Positions 1-7,628 of a stretch of DNA of 16,142 nt are shown here, piece after piece. A program made the translations under genes and the position numbers. The DNA comes from Schizochytrium sp. CCTCC M209059 (taxonomy: Eukaryota; Sar; Bigyra; Thraustochytrida; Thraustochytriidae). Where the stretch lies: the NCBI GenBank assembly GCA_000818945.1, contig KN805474.1, forward strand, positions 42,847-58,988, given 5' to 3'. The notes beneath the pieces are model-generated. The model did no database searches. It had not been told where the DNA came from and was given only the letters and a program-made list of their open reading frames with translations. Position 1 is the stretch's first letter; each line of letters opens with the position of its first letter.

Positions 1-126
1 GAGGCGCCGTCTCCGGCCCGCGCGCCGCCGCAGCCAGCTCGCCGCGCCCTCCTCCTCCTCCTCCAGCGCGGCCCCGCCGGCAGCCCGCCGCTGTCCGCCT
101 GCGCCGCGTGAGCGGGCCCGCCGCGG

Positions 127-157
<31 letters not shown>

Positions 158-160
158 TCC
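127..160. repeat. (CT)n dinucleotide repeat
   Basis: An uninterrupted CT alternation runs through this stretch with a single G at position 145. It is a simple microsatellite in noncoding sequence. Confidence 0.9.
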
Positions 161-377
161 GGCCTCAGCTCGGAAAGACCTCGCCGGCCTGGAATATAGA
201 GAGCGCCTAACGAGGCGGGGCCAGGAAAGATGGAAAGGAATGCAGGCAGGAAGGAAGGAGGACGCGGAGATCTATCGCGGCGAGGGGAAGAGCGCGAGGG
301 AGGGAAGGAGCGTCGACGTTTATCCGATCGACCTCGTCCGTTCGCTCGATGTCACTTCAATCTCAAGTTGGGCTTCC

Positions 378-444
378 TTTCCATCCCATCCCATCCCATC
401 CCATTCCATCCCATTCCATTCCATTCCATTCGATTCGATTCGAT
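378..444. repeat. (CCATC)n/(CCATT)n/(CGATT)n pentanucleotide repeat
   Basis: Thirteen or so 5-bp units drift through variants: CCATC first, then CCATT, then CGATT. This is a graded array typical of slippage plus point mutation. A (TTTCTTTG)-like run follows at about 461-500. Confidence 0.85.
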
Positions 445-978
445 GCTTTCTGTCTATCTTCTCTTTGTTTCTCTGTTTCTTTGTTTCTTTGTTTCTTTCT
501 TATCTTGCGCCTTGCCTTGGCCAGCAGGGCCTCGCAGTTTGCCGCGCAGATGTGCTGCGCTGCCTGCCTCGGCAGGGCCGGGTGCAGCGGCGACCCACCC
601 CAGGCCGCGAGCCTGGCGGCCGGGCGCGCCAGAGGTGACCACGATGCATTCGTCTCGGTGCAGGCCGCCGCATCGGCCGGTGCGGCGCCGCCTCATCGCT
701 CGCCCGCCTCGCATCGCCTCGCACCGCCTCGCACCGCATCACATGCGCGTCGTGCTCCCTCCCTCCTGTCGCGGCTCTCTCAGCTCAGGCCCGCGATGCG
801 CACGCGTGGACGAATGAATGCAAGGCGCCGCTGATTTGTACTCGCGAGCGCGCTGCGGCGGCGGCCGATTTGTGTTGAAGGGGTTGAAGGGGTTGAGGTA
901 GTACGAGCCCGGGTCGCGTGCGCAGCAGCAGCGGTCAAGGAAGGCATGAAGGAAGGGAGAAGAGGAAGAGGAGGAAAA

Positions 979-981
979 GGA

Positions 982-1021
<40 letters not shown>

Positions 1022-1022
1022 A
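979..1022. repeat. (GAAA)n tetranucleotide repeat
   Basis: About ten perfect AAAG units sit inside a longer purine-only stretch (about 940-1125). The opposite strand is pure pyrimidine and therefore poor in stop codons, which explains long spurious open frames here. Confidence 0.9.
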
Positions 1023-1410
1023 TCGAAGAAGAAAAGAAAGAAGAATCGGAGCGAATCGAGGGCAAGGGGAGGAAGGGGAGGAGGGAGAAAGGGAGGAAAG
1101 GAGGAGCACGGAGCAGGAGCGCAGACCTGCAACGCGAGGCTCGAGTCGCGTGCGCTCAAGGGCCCTTGCTGAGCCGTGCTTGCTTGCTCGCTTGCTCGCT
1201 TGCCAGCTTGAGCCCGAGCCCAGACGCAGCAGCCCAGACGCAGCGGCCGGTACCTGAGCGAGAGGACGGACGCCCTCCCCCGCGGCAGCGCAGAGCGGCT
1301 TTGCATGCGCCGCTGCTCGCCGAGCACAAGGATCGCGGACCCAGCTGGAGATTCTAGTTCTCGTTCACTTCACAGCCTCGATCGCCATCCCTCCGTAACC
1401 CGGAGCGCAA

Positions 1411-1475
1411 GGCGAGGCGCGGCGCGGCGCGGCGCAGCGCAAGACAAGTCAAGACAAGTCAAGTCAAGTCAAGTC
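1411..1475. repeat. Adjacent (GGCGC)n and (AAGTC)n pentanucleotide repeats
   Basis: A GGCGC array (1411-1440) is followed directly by an AAGAC/AAGTC array (1441-1475). Two unrelated 5-bp arrays abut with no spacer. Both lie within 210 bp of the start codon at 1622. Confidence 0.85.
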
Positions 1476-1573
1476 GTCGAGCTGCGCAGAACGTCTTCGT
1501 CCGTGCGCTGTCTGACAGGCAGCAGCAGCGGACGAAGGAAGCCAAGCGTCAGACTAAAGTAGCGAGCGAGCTT

Positions 1574-1602
1574 CACAGACAGACAGACAGACAGACAAAC
1601 AG
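1574..1602. repeat. (ACAG)n tetranucleotide repeat in the leader
   Basis: Six to seven ACAG units end about 20 bp before the ATG at 1622. The array probably lies in the promoter or 5' untranslated leader of that gene. Its length could vary between strains. Confidence 0.85.
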
Positions 1603-1621
1603 AAACATCAAAGGACACACG

Positions 1622-2221
1622 ATGTTGGCGACCATCGACGAGCGCCCGGAGTTGGCCTCTGGGTGGGAGGAGCGCTCGAACAGCCCCTACTACGTCGAAG
1701 CGCCACGGACCAAGCACGACTCCTGGAACGTGACCCAGGCCATGCAGCACGAGAGCCAAAAGCGACCCCGGCATATCGGACAGCATCGGCAACAAGAGCA
1801 ACACATGCGCGCATTGTACAAGAACTCTTCCCACTCGCGCACAATCCGACGCTCCAGCGCCGATCACGCCACCTCCATCTCATGGACATCCTCGCCCCCC
1901 TCAGCGGCAAAACAGCAGCTGCAGCAGCAGCTCCAAGCAAGTCGTAATGGAGGATACTCCGCAGACTATTCCGTGGCTAAGCCGTCCATCGAGGACTCCT
2001 TATTGCTCCAGCTCGCACCCGAACGAGAGGCAGCGCTCCGCGTGCGGCAGACGCGTCGTCTCTCCTCCGGATCGCGCGGCCACCTTGTTTCTCAATCCGA
2101 GGCCGACCTCGTCGACCTCGAGACGCTCCAATCTTCGTGCTGGCAGCGCCACCAACGTAAACCTAGACGCAAGGACCACCGCAAGCTTCTCCACAAGTTC
2201 GCGCGGTGCCTGCACCTGTAA
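1622..2221 (+). CDS. Hypothetical basic Ser/Gln-rich protein, 199 aa
   Basis: I do not recognise this protein. Codon use is clearly coding in style: third positions are mostly C or G in codons such as GAG, CTC, CGC and AAG. The frame is open for 600 bp and begins at an ATG just after an ACAG repeat. There is no signal peptide and no membrane segment. Residues 97-105 form a short Gln/Leu run, and the last 25 residues are strongly basic (RKPRRKDHRK at 179-188). Two basophilic-kinase-type sites are visible, RRSS at 76-79 and RRLS at 145-148. An acidic leucine-rich stretch lies around 160-170. A soluble, perhaps phosphorylated regulatory protein is plausible but unproven. The 3' end could continue through an unrecognised intron, because GTAAAA overlaps the stop region. 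Confidence 0.62.
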   Translation: MLATIDERPELASGWEERSNSPYYVEAPRTKHDSWNVTQAMQHESQKRPRHIGQHRQQEQHMRALYKNSSHSRTIRRSSADHATSISWTSSPPSAAKQQLQQQLQASRNGGYSADYSVAKPSIEDSLLLQLAPEREAALRVRQTRRLSSGSRGHLVSQSEADLVDLETLQSSCWQRHQRKPRRKDHRKLLHKFARCLHL

Positions 2222-2713
2222 AATTATTCCAACCCATCTGACTCTTTATCACAAACACGCACCGCCATGATCGATCGATCTCCTTGTTGGTTGCCCAACC
2301 CCAAATAGAAAACCTCTCTCGCTCGTTGCTTCTTCCCGCCTCAGAAAAGTAGCAGCAGCCTGCCGCTCCCGCCCCAACCCTTGCACAGTTCAAGTTGCTT
2401 GCCCTTGATCCCTCCTGCCCTATACTTTCCCCACGCGACGGTCTTGACAAGGGCGTCTCGACGAGGCCCTCGCTCAAAACCTGCAGACGAAACTCGCTGC
2501 TTGCCGGCAATCCCGGTGTGCCAAGCCCGCCTTGCCCAGCCAGAGCAGAACGCTTGGCATCAATCAACCATCAACCTCCATCCTAGCCAAGCCTACTTCT
2601 GTGCGGGAGGCTTACTCACAGCATAACTAACATACCTTCTCCGGACGGGTTTCGCGCCGCTCCGAGTCCTCCCTTCCACTTCCTTCCTTTCTTTCTTCCT
2701 TCCCTCCCTCCTT

Positions 2714-2747
2714 TCATTCATTCATTCATTCATTCATTCATTCATTC
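2714..2747. repeat. (ATTC)n tetranucleotide repeat
   Basis: Eight perfect CATT units follow a CT-rich stretch. It is a simple microsatellite in noncoding DNA. Confidence 0.9.
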
Positions 2748-3245
2748 TCCTTGACGCGTCCTCCGAGGATCCACCATCCGCTGGAAGCGGGTCAGGGCTG
2801 GCTGCCCTAGGCCTAGCTAGTACTAGTAGGCCACAGCAGCTAGGCCTGTCCTAGCTAGCAAGCAAGCATCAAAAGAACTGGCTGACTGCACAGCTGCAGC
2901 ATGGCAGCGAGCGAATGAATGAATACCTCCTCCTCCTCCTCCGAGCGCGGAAGCGGCCGCGGCGCGATGGCTTCCATCGCAAGCTGGCGGCGGGTCTGAA
3001 GTCCTGTCGCATGGACTCCCGGCGCGCAGAGGCCCTGCGTGCGATGCGAGCGAGCCTCGGAGGCAGTACTGCAGGGCCGGCTCGCAGCGGCCTTGACAAG
3101 GATTGGTTGGGGTGGCTGCTCGAGTTCGGACTGCAGACCCGGCGTACATCCCGCCCGCCACTGCCACTACCCTAGAGATTGACGTATTGCCCGAAGGAAG
3201 ACCGATGGACGGCGACTGCACGTCGTACTTCTCGCCAGGTATCTA

Positions 3246-3273
3246 CGTCTGCGTCTGTGTCTGCGTCTGCGTG
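3246..3273. repeat. (GTCTGC)n hexanucleotide repeat
   Basis: Four to five CGTCTG/TGTCTG units. It is a short array in noncoding sequence. Confidence 0.75.
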
Positions 3274-3872
3274 AAAAACGCATGGCATGCATGACTTTTG
3301 ACCAAGGACGGGCTCGAAATCTGCTCGAAATGCATAGTTTGAGTTCCATCGCGAAATTCATCCGTGCGTCGTGCCAGACTGGGAAGTAAGCAAACAACAG
3401 GCTGCAAGCACTTTGGTCGCCCGCCGCTGCTTAAGCTGGCTGACTGGCAGTGTCGGAAGCAGCGCAAGCCGAGCACCGGGCCGAATTTCATCTCGTTTGG
3501 TTAGATCGCGAGCGTCACTCGAATCCGCAGTCAGCAGCAGCCAACTCAGCACAAGCGAGACAGATTTCCTTTTTTTCCTCGTTTAGGTTACGTGTATACG
3601 CGAATCAAATTCTGCAGCCGTTGCCGATCGAGTCGGTCTTTGCGATGACCCCTGCCAATTGTACAATCAAAACAAGATGCGATGCGGGAAACTACTACAA
3701 TTGAGAAGCTCAAACATCCATGCGAACACCAGTCATTCTAGTCAGAAATGTCATACTTTACACAGTTTTATGAAATACTAGTATCGCCATCCTGAATCGG
3801 CACAAGCAGTAGGTGCAACGCGTTGCGAAAGGCACATGCATTAGCGCGCATTCGCCACTGACCGAGCGCTAA

Positions 3873-4595
3873 CTAAATGAGATCGTCATCATTGTCGTCA
3901 GAAAAAAGCGGAGAATATTTGTAGTCGCTGCGTGAAATCTCGTGGCGTGAACGCAAGGTCTCATTGGCGGCGGCAGCAAGAGAACCCGCGATGATCCCAA
4001 GCGGAATAGAGAACATCTCCTCGTGCAGCAGCTCGTGACGGAGGTCGCTGGCCGAATGTGCAAACTTGCCCACGTCACAGAGCGCGAAAAAGAGCCCAAA
4101 ACTCAAGCCCAAAACTAACGACGTTCCCATAATAAGATCGACCTGCTGCACAGACTGAATGAGACCTTGCGTGTTGGAGTCCATGCAGAGCGCCCAAGAG
4201 AAGTTTAGCAGGTCCAGCGTCGAAAAGGTCACGGCAAACGAACACGCCGCTCCCAGCGTTCCGTACACAATCGCCTTGACACCGCGCGGAAGCGTAAAGA
4301 TCCACGTCTCTTTGAAAAGTAGACATAAGATTCCCGACGATACAATCGAGACGCCAAACATGTACAGCAGCACCCGGCGTCCAAGCTGCATATGGCTGCT
4401 CACCCTGAAGATGATCAAGCCGCCAATCAATAGAAATAGAAATCCAAAGTAAAAGGAGAATACCGCATTCAAGCTAATTTCCACCAGCGTGCAGTTGATC
4501 ACAAACGACAAGGTCAGCCCCATGAGCGCGCCCATGACCACTGACAGCATCAGGCGCGCCACTCGTCCTTCCCATGCTGTTTGAAGCACGCCCAT
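3873..4595 (-). CDS. Hypothetical multi-pass membrane protein, 240 aa
   Basis: I cannot assign this to a named family. The ATG at 4595-4593 begins a 240-codon frame ending in TAG at 3875-3873. Six hydrophobic segments are visible at about residues 14-34, 41-63, 73-93, 104-126, 152-174 and 194-210, so the protein should be an integral membrane protein. Small residues (G, A, S) are common inside the helices, as in tightly packed bundles. The loop after helix 5 and the tail are soluble. The tail carries Arg/Ser-rich RSRHEISRSD and ends in an acidic run, DDNDDDLI. There is no cleavable signal peptide; helix 1 is probably a signal anchor. The gene is divergent from the PX gene at 5144 and about 550 bp separate the two starts. 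Transporter, channel or organelle membrane protein are all possible. Confidence 0.82.
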   Translation of the reverse strand: MGVLQTAWEGRVARLMLSVVMGALMGLTLSFVINCTLVEISLNAVFSFYFGFLFLLIGGLIIFRVSSHMQLGRRVLLYMFGVSIVSSGILCLLFKETWIFTLPRGVKAIVYGTLGAACSFAVTFSTLDLLNFSWALCMDSNTQGLIQSVQQVDLIMGTSLVLGLSFGLFFALCDVGKFAHSASDLRHELLHEEMFSIPLGIIAGSLAAAANETLRSRHEISRSDYKYSPLFSDDNDDDLI

Positions 4596-4949
4596 GGTAT
4601 CTTGCGCGCGTCAAGCTGTCTTCTCTTCGTTTACTTCTTTGTTGACTTGCGTTTCTTCAGCCCAGAGCTCTTCACGGAAAAAAGCGAGTGAGCGAGCGCC
4701 ACGGCCCTCGCTCGCGCGTCCTCCCTCCCCTCCTCCTCCCTTGCACGCCCTCGTCTGGCGCGTCGCGCCCCAACACGCGCTCGCTTGCTTGGCTTGCTTG
4801 CTTGCTTTCTCCCTCGCAGCGTTCTTTGAATCAGGTTTGCAAAGAAAGAAAAGAAAGACATTGAAAAAGAAATGCGCGACCAGCCGCCCCAAGCGATGAT
4901 TGATGGAGCGTCTGCGCGCTCAAAAAGAAAGACGTGTTTGACACGTATG

Positions 4950-4955
4950 CACGTG
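4950..4955. promoter_or_regulatory. CACGTG (E-box/G-box) palindrome
   Basis: This six-base palindrome is the classic core for bHLH or bZIP regulators in eukaryotes. It lies 189 bp upstream of the PX-protein ATG, with a second copy at 5022-5027. Function here is inferred from position only. CACGTG also occurs inside coding sequence in this window, so a chance occurrence is possible. Confidence 0.3.
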
Positions 4956-5021
4956 GAACGTGCGGACGCTCAAAAAGCTACATGCATACCTTACAAGCGC
5001 ATTATCCTACCATTCGTGGTA

Positions 5022-5027
5022 CACGTG
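5022..5027. promoter_or_regulatory. Second CACGTG palindrome upstream of the PX gene
   Basis: This copy lies about 117 bp upstream of the ATG at 5144, in the longer motif GTACACGTGCAC. Two copies 72 bp apart on the same side of a divergent promoter make a regulatory role more likely than either alone. Confidence 0.3.
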
Positions 5028-5143
5028 CACGATGTAGCCTTGGTGAAAATTAGGAAAAAAGACTCCCGGGAGCAGCAAAAAGTAACACTCGACGAGGAGA
5101 GCCCTCATCCGCAGAGACGACGATCATTCTTGGAGAGGAGACG

Positions 5144-6733
5144 ATGATAATGGTTGACGTCATGCAAGCCATTTTTTCGTACCCCCTTGAGCGTTTAATA
5201 CAGCGTTTCGCTGTATTAAACGGTGTCCAAAACTACGCGTCTCAAATGGGGCAAGAGAAGAAGGACGGCCTACAGAAGTACTTCGCAATGTCCGCTGCGA
5301 CGGGGCAGCGGCGGCCAGGCCTGCTGGCCGGGACCGTCGTCGCCCCGGCGGCGGCCGTGGCGGTGGCGGCGGCGGGACTCTGGATGGCGACCCGTGTCTG
5401 GACAGAGAGTGACGGGTTGATTTCTTCACCAGGTCTCACCACGGGGTTTCTCAGGTTTGCTTCGTTTGCGGCCTTGGTCTTGGCCTTGGGGGTCTTCCTC
5501 GGCCCAAAGAACTCGCGATCAAACATGCATGTCGTCCCAAAGCTAGACAATGTGCGCGCCAAGCTCGAGGCTACCATCGACATTCTTCCACATCTCCCCG
5601 CGCTCCTGCCTTACGCGACGACATTGTTACCATACTCGCTGGAGCTTCTGAACGATATAGACCGCTTGGGACCCATGGTTGAAAGCATCATGGCCGAAAA
5701 ACAGTACCTCATGCCGCTGTTGCCGCGACTCCTGGTGCATCGCGCCCTTCTTCTCGAATACATGGATGTGCTTGAGCCCCATGTACACAAGCTGGCCCCG
5801 CACTCAGAGGCGCTCCTGGATCACATGGATCAGCTCGTGCCCCACTTGGACGCAATGCGCCCTCACATTGACGACCTCATTTGTTTTCTAGAGGTGCGCG
5901 GCTGGGAAGACTCGCTCATGTACATTGATCAAATTTTGCCGCATATTGCCATCCTCGCACCACACACAAAGCGGCTTTGCCTGTACTATGACACTTTGCT
6001 TCCACACCTGCCCATGCTCGCCAAGTACATCGAATACATGGACGTCAAGGCAACGCTCGACGTGCTGGACCGCCTTATTCCACTGATTTCCTTCTTGCCG
6101 CTCGCTGACCAAAGCGGCATGCTATACTCGCGTCTCGTATGCAAGAGTATTCCGACCGTGGCGCGAATACTCCCTCCGCAAGGCCCCCCTGTGGTAAGCA
6201 CAGATCTCGCCTTTGACAATGCCGCCGTCACCGCCTCTCCGTCGCCGCATCACCCCAAGTCGAAAGTACTGGTGCGACGGCATTTCGAAAGGAGTGCAAA
6301 TGCCGTCTGTGGCGTCATGTCGCCGCTGCCAGGACGAATTCGCGCTCACACCATGAGTCTTCACGTGCCCGATGCCTACACGGATGCCTCGGGAGTTGTG
6401 CGCTACCACGTGGTGCTGGACTTTGCTTATGCACAAAGTATGCGCTATCGTGAGCTCCGAGCCTGGCATAAACTGATCGAGAGCCAAATTTCAAATTATT
6501 GCGGAATGCGCCTGCTTCCTTTTCCCCAAAAGACGTTCTGCGGCCGTAAGCTGTCCACGAGGGGCATTTCGCGCCGCCGCTTTGCGCTTGAAGACTACTT
6601 TGACAGACTCGCCGAAAACAGCCACATTCTCATCGAAGAGTCACCTGCCTTTCGGGCCTTTGTGCGCACTTTCTTTGCTAATGGTGACGAGACGGACTCC
6701 ACGCTGCAAGACCTTGGGCCTAATGTAAGATAG
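5144..6733 (+). CDS. PX-domain membrane protein with Pro-His heptad repeats, 529 aa
   Basis: PX domains bind phosphoinositides, mostly PI3P, and steer proteins to endosomal or vacuolar membranes. Here the PX domain spans about residues 403-512: YHVVLDF strand, the MRYREL motif (432-437) matching the family RRYSEF signature, the proline loop LPFPQK (458-463), and the RRRFALEDYFDRL helix (477-489). Two hydrophobic segments at about 62-82 and 103-119 should anchor the protein in a membrane. Residues 145-290 form a leucine-rich helical region in which Pro-His or Pro-Tyr recurs every seven residues (see findings). A Pro/Ser-rich linker (345-372) joins it to the PX domain. In-frame ATGs lie at residues 1, 3 and 7; Met3 has the better context (A at -3, G at +4). 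A perfect hairpin lies in codons 17-27. Endosomal tethering or trafficking is likely, but the partner is unknown. Confidence 0.88.
   Translation: MIMVDVMQAIFSYPLERLIQRFAVLNGVQNYASQMGQEKKDGLQKYFAMSAATGQRRPGLLAGTVVAPAAAVAVAAAGLWMATRVWTESDGLISSPGLTTGFLRFASFAALVLALGVFLGPKNSRSNMHVVPKLDNVRAKLEATIDILPHLPALLPYATTLLPYSLELLNDIDRLGPMVESIMAEKQYLMPLLPRLLVHRALLLEYMDVLEPHVHKLAPHSEALLDHMDQLVPHLDAMRPHIDDLICFLEVRGWEDSLMYIDQILPHIAILAPHTKRLCLYYDTLLPHLPMLAKYIEYMDVKATLDVLDRLIPLISFLPLADQSGMLYSRLVCKSIPTVARILPPQGPPVVSTDLAFDNAAVTASPSPHHPKSKVLVRRHFERSANAVCGVMSPLPGRIRAHTMSLHVPDAYTDASGVVRYHVVLDFAYAQSMRYRELRAWHKLIESQISNYCGMRLLPFPQKTFCGRKLSTRGISRRRFALEDYFDRLAENSHILIEESPAFRAFVRTFFANGDETDSTLQDLGPNVR
5192..5222 (+). repeat. 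Perfect 14-bp inverted repeat with 3-nt loop, inside the PX gene
   Basis: The arm CGTTTAATACAGCG (5192-5205) is followed by TTT and then by its exact reverse complement (5209-5222). It encodes residues 17-27 of the PX protein. The codons inside (TTA twice, ATA, GTA) are A/T-ending, unlike most of the gene. In RNA it would form a stable stem close to the start codon. Confidence 0.95.
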
Positions 6734-7260
6734 ATTTTTTTAAATTATAATCATGGGTTTGTGTTGTTCCTCAGTCTTTTGCAATTACTTTAGAAAATGT
6801 CGAGAGGCCGGCATAGTCTGAAACGATGCCACGTCACGTGTGTCAATCAAATGATTTTTTTTTAACGTAATTAATCGTCGCCGTCTATTCTATTTTATTC
6901 TATTGTGCGCTCTTCGAGGTCCCGAAGTGAGGATGGACACCGGCACAAACTGTCAGCGTGTCTAGCAATCTCAGCTGAGATTAAAAAAGAAGGTAGCTCA
7001 AATGCTCCATCTTTGAGATGTTTGTCATGCGTAGCGTAGCAGACGCACAATGTATGTTATGAGGTCAAGGTAATTCACATCAACGTCGCGCACCGCTTTC
7101 CTGAAGGAAAAAGAATAATTGTGCTTTACCGAATGAGGAAAAGAATATGGGCGCTGGGCATGCTTGAAAAAGAAAGAATGGGAAGAAAATAAAGAAAGAA
7201 AGGAAGGAAGAAAGAAAAATGAAAAAATTATAAAATCGATACGAAAAGAAAACGAAGTGC

Positions 7261-7283
7261 TTTGATTTGATTTGATTTGATTT
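7261..7283. repeat. (TTTGA)n pentanucleotide repeat
   Basis: Four to five units of TTTGA/TTTAG between purine-rich stretches. It is noncoding. Confidence 0.85.
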
Positions 7284-7432
7284 AGAAAAAAGAAAAAGGG
7301 AAAAAAAGAAAATGCTCTCTTTTTTTTTCAATTTCCTCTTCTTTTTTTCTTCTCCTTTCGTCTCTTTTGTTTCTTTTCTTCAATCGTTCCTCCACCTTTT
7401 TGCGGAACTTTTTTTTAAAAAGCTTATCTCAT

Positions 7433-7446
7433 TTTATTTATTTATT
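7433..7446 (-). terminator. Candidate poly(A) signal for the polyQ gene
   Basis: Read on the minus strand, this stretch gives overlapping AATAAA hexamers, about 180 bp past the stop codon of the gene ending at 7629. The match to the canonical eukaryotic hexamer is exact. Its use is inferred; the surrounding sequence is T-rich, so some matches are expected by chance. Confidence 0.35.
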
Positions 7447-7628
7447 TTTTTTGCGTTCGTAAACAAAGATAGAAAGGGGGAAAAAACGAAGAAGAGATGG
7501 CTCTGCGTGTAAAGACCGTGTGGGCAGGCACGATGCAGACGGGTCTCCCGCATCGCCGGAACCGTAAGCTACGAGCGACAAATCCATCAAGGAAAATCAG
7601 TGTGCCGTCTTAAGAAGAAAAGGCGAGG

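Larger units (their letters stand above)
1..1621. other. GC-rich, microsatellite-laden gene-free spacer
   Basis: No reading frame here has coding character. The open frames are low-complexity products of GC-rich, pyrimidine-rich or purine-rich runs. The stretch holds at least seven short tandem repeats (listed separately), a purine-rich + strand around 220-330 and 940-1125, and the likely promoter and 5' leader of the gene starting at 1622. A frame open from base 1 to a TGA at 109-111 could be the tail of a gene lying to the left, but it is Pro/Ala/Leu low complexity and I do not call it. Confidence 0.6.
2222..3872. other. Gene-free spacer with repeats
   Basis: No convincing coding frame is present; the open frames are short (under about 135 codons), overlap one another on both strands and lack consistent codon bias. 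The spacer contains a CTTCC/CTTT-rich stretch (about 2666-2712), an (ATTC)n array, a cluster of CTAG sites (2807-2858) and a (GTCTGC)n array. It should contain the 3' ends of both flanking genes, which converge here, but I see no clear AATAAA-type signal. Confidence 0.55.
4596..5143. promoter_or_regulatory. Divergent promoter region between the membrane-protein and PX genes
   Basis: The two genes point away from each other, so both promoters must lie here. The half nearer the membrane-protein gene is GC-rich with (GCTT)n-like runs at about 4783-4806. The half nearer the PX gene carries ACGTG-type motifs: a small hairpin ACGTGT-TTG-ACACGT at 4932-4946, and two CACGTG boxes at 4950-4955 and 5022-5027. 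The 10-mer GCTCAAAAAG also occurs twice (about 4918 and 4968). I see no obvious TATA box. Confidence 0.5.
6734..7628. other. AT-rich, strand-skewed spacer between convergent genes
   Basis: No gene is seen. Both flanking genes end here, the PX gene on + and the polyQ gene on -. The + strand is purine-rich from about 7140 to 7312, then abruptly pyrimidine-rich from 7313 to about 7446. A (TTTGA)n array lies at 7261-7283. TTTATTTATTTATT at 7433-7446 reads as overlapping AATAAA hexamers on the minus strand, suitable as a poly(A) signal for the polyQ gene, whose stop is about 180 bp upstream. Confidence 0.55.

Noticed and set aside
1..111. Open frame from the left edge to TGA, possibly a gene tail
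   Set aside because: It is Pro/Ala/Leu low complexity from CCG and CTC runs and gives no evidence beyond being open.
935..1327. 130-codon minus-strand frame with Phe/Leu/Ser repeats
   Set aside because: It is the complement of the (GAAA)n purine tract. The repeat alone explains the open frame.
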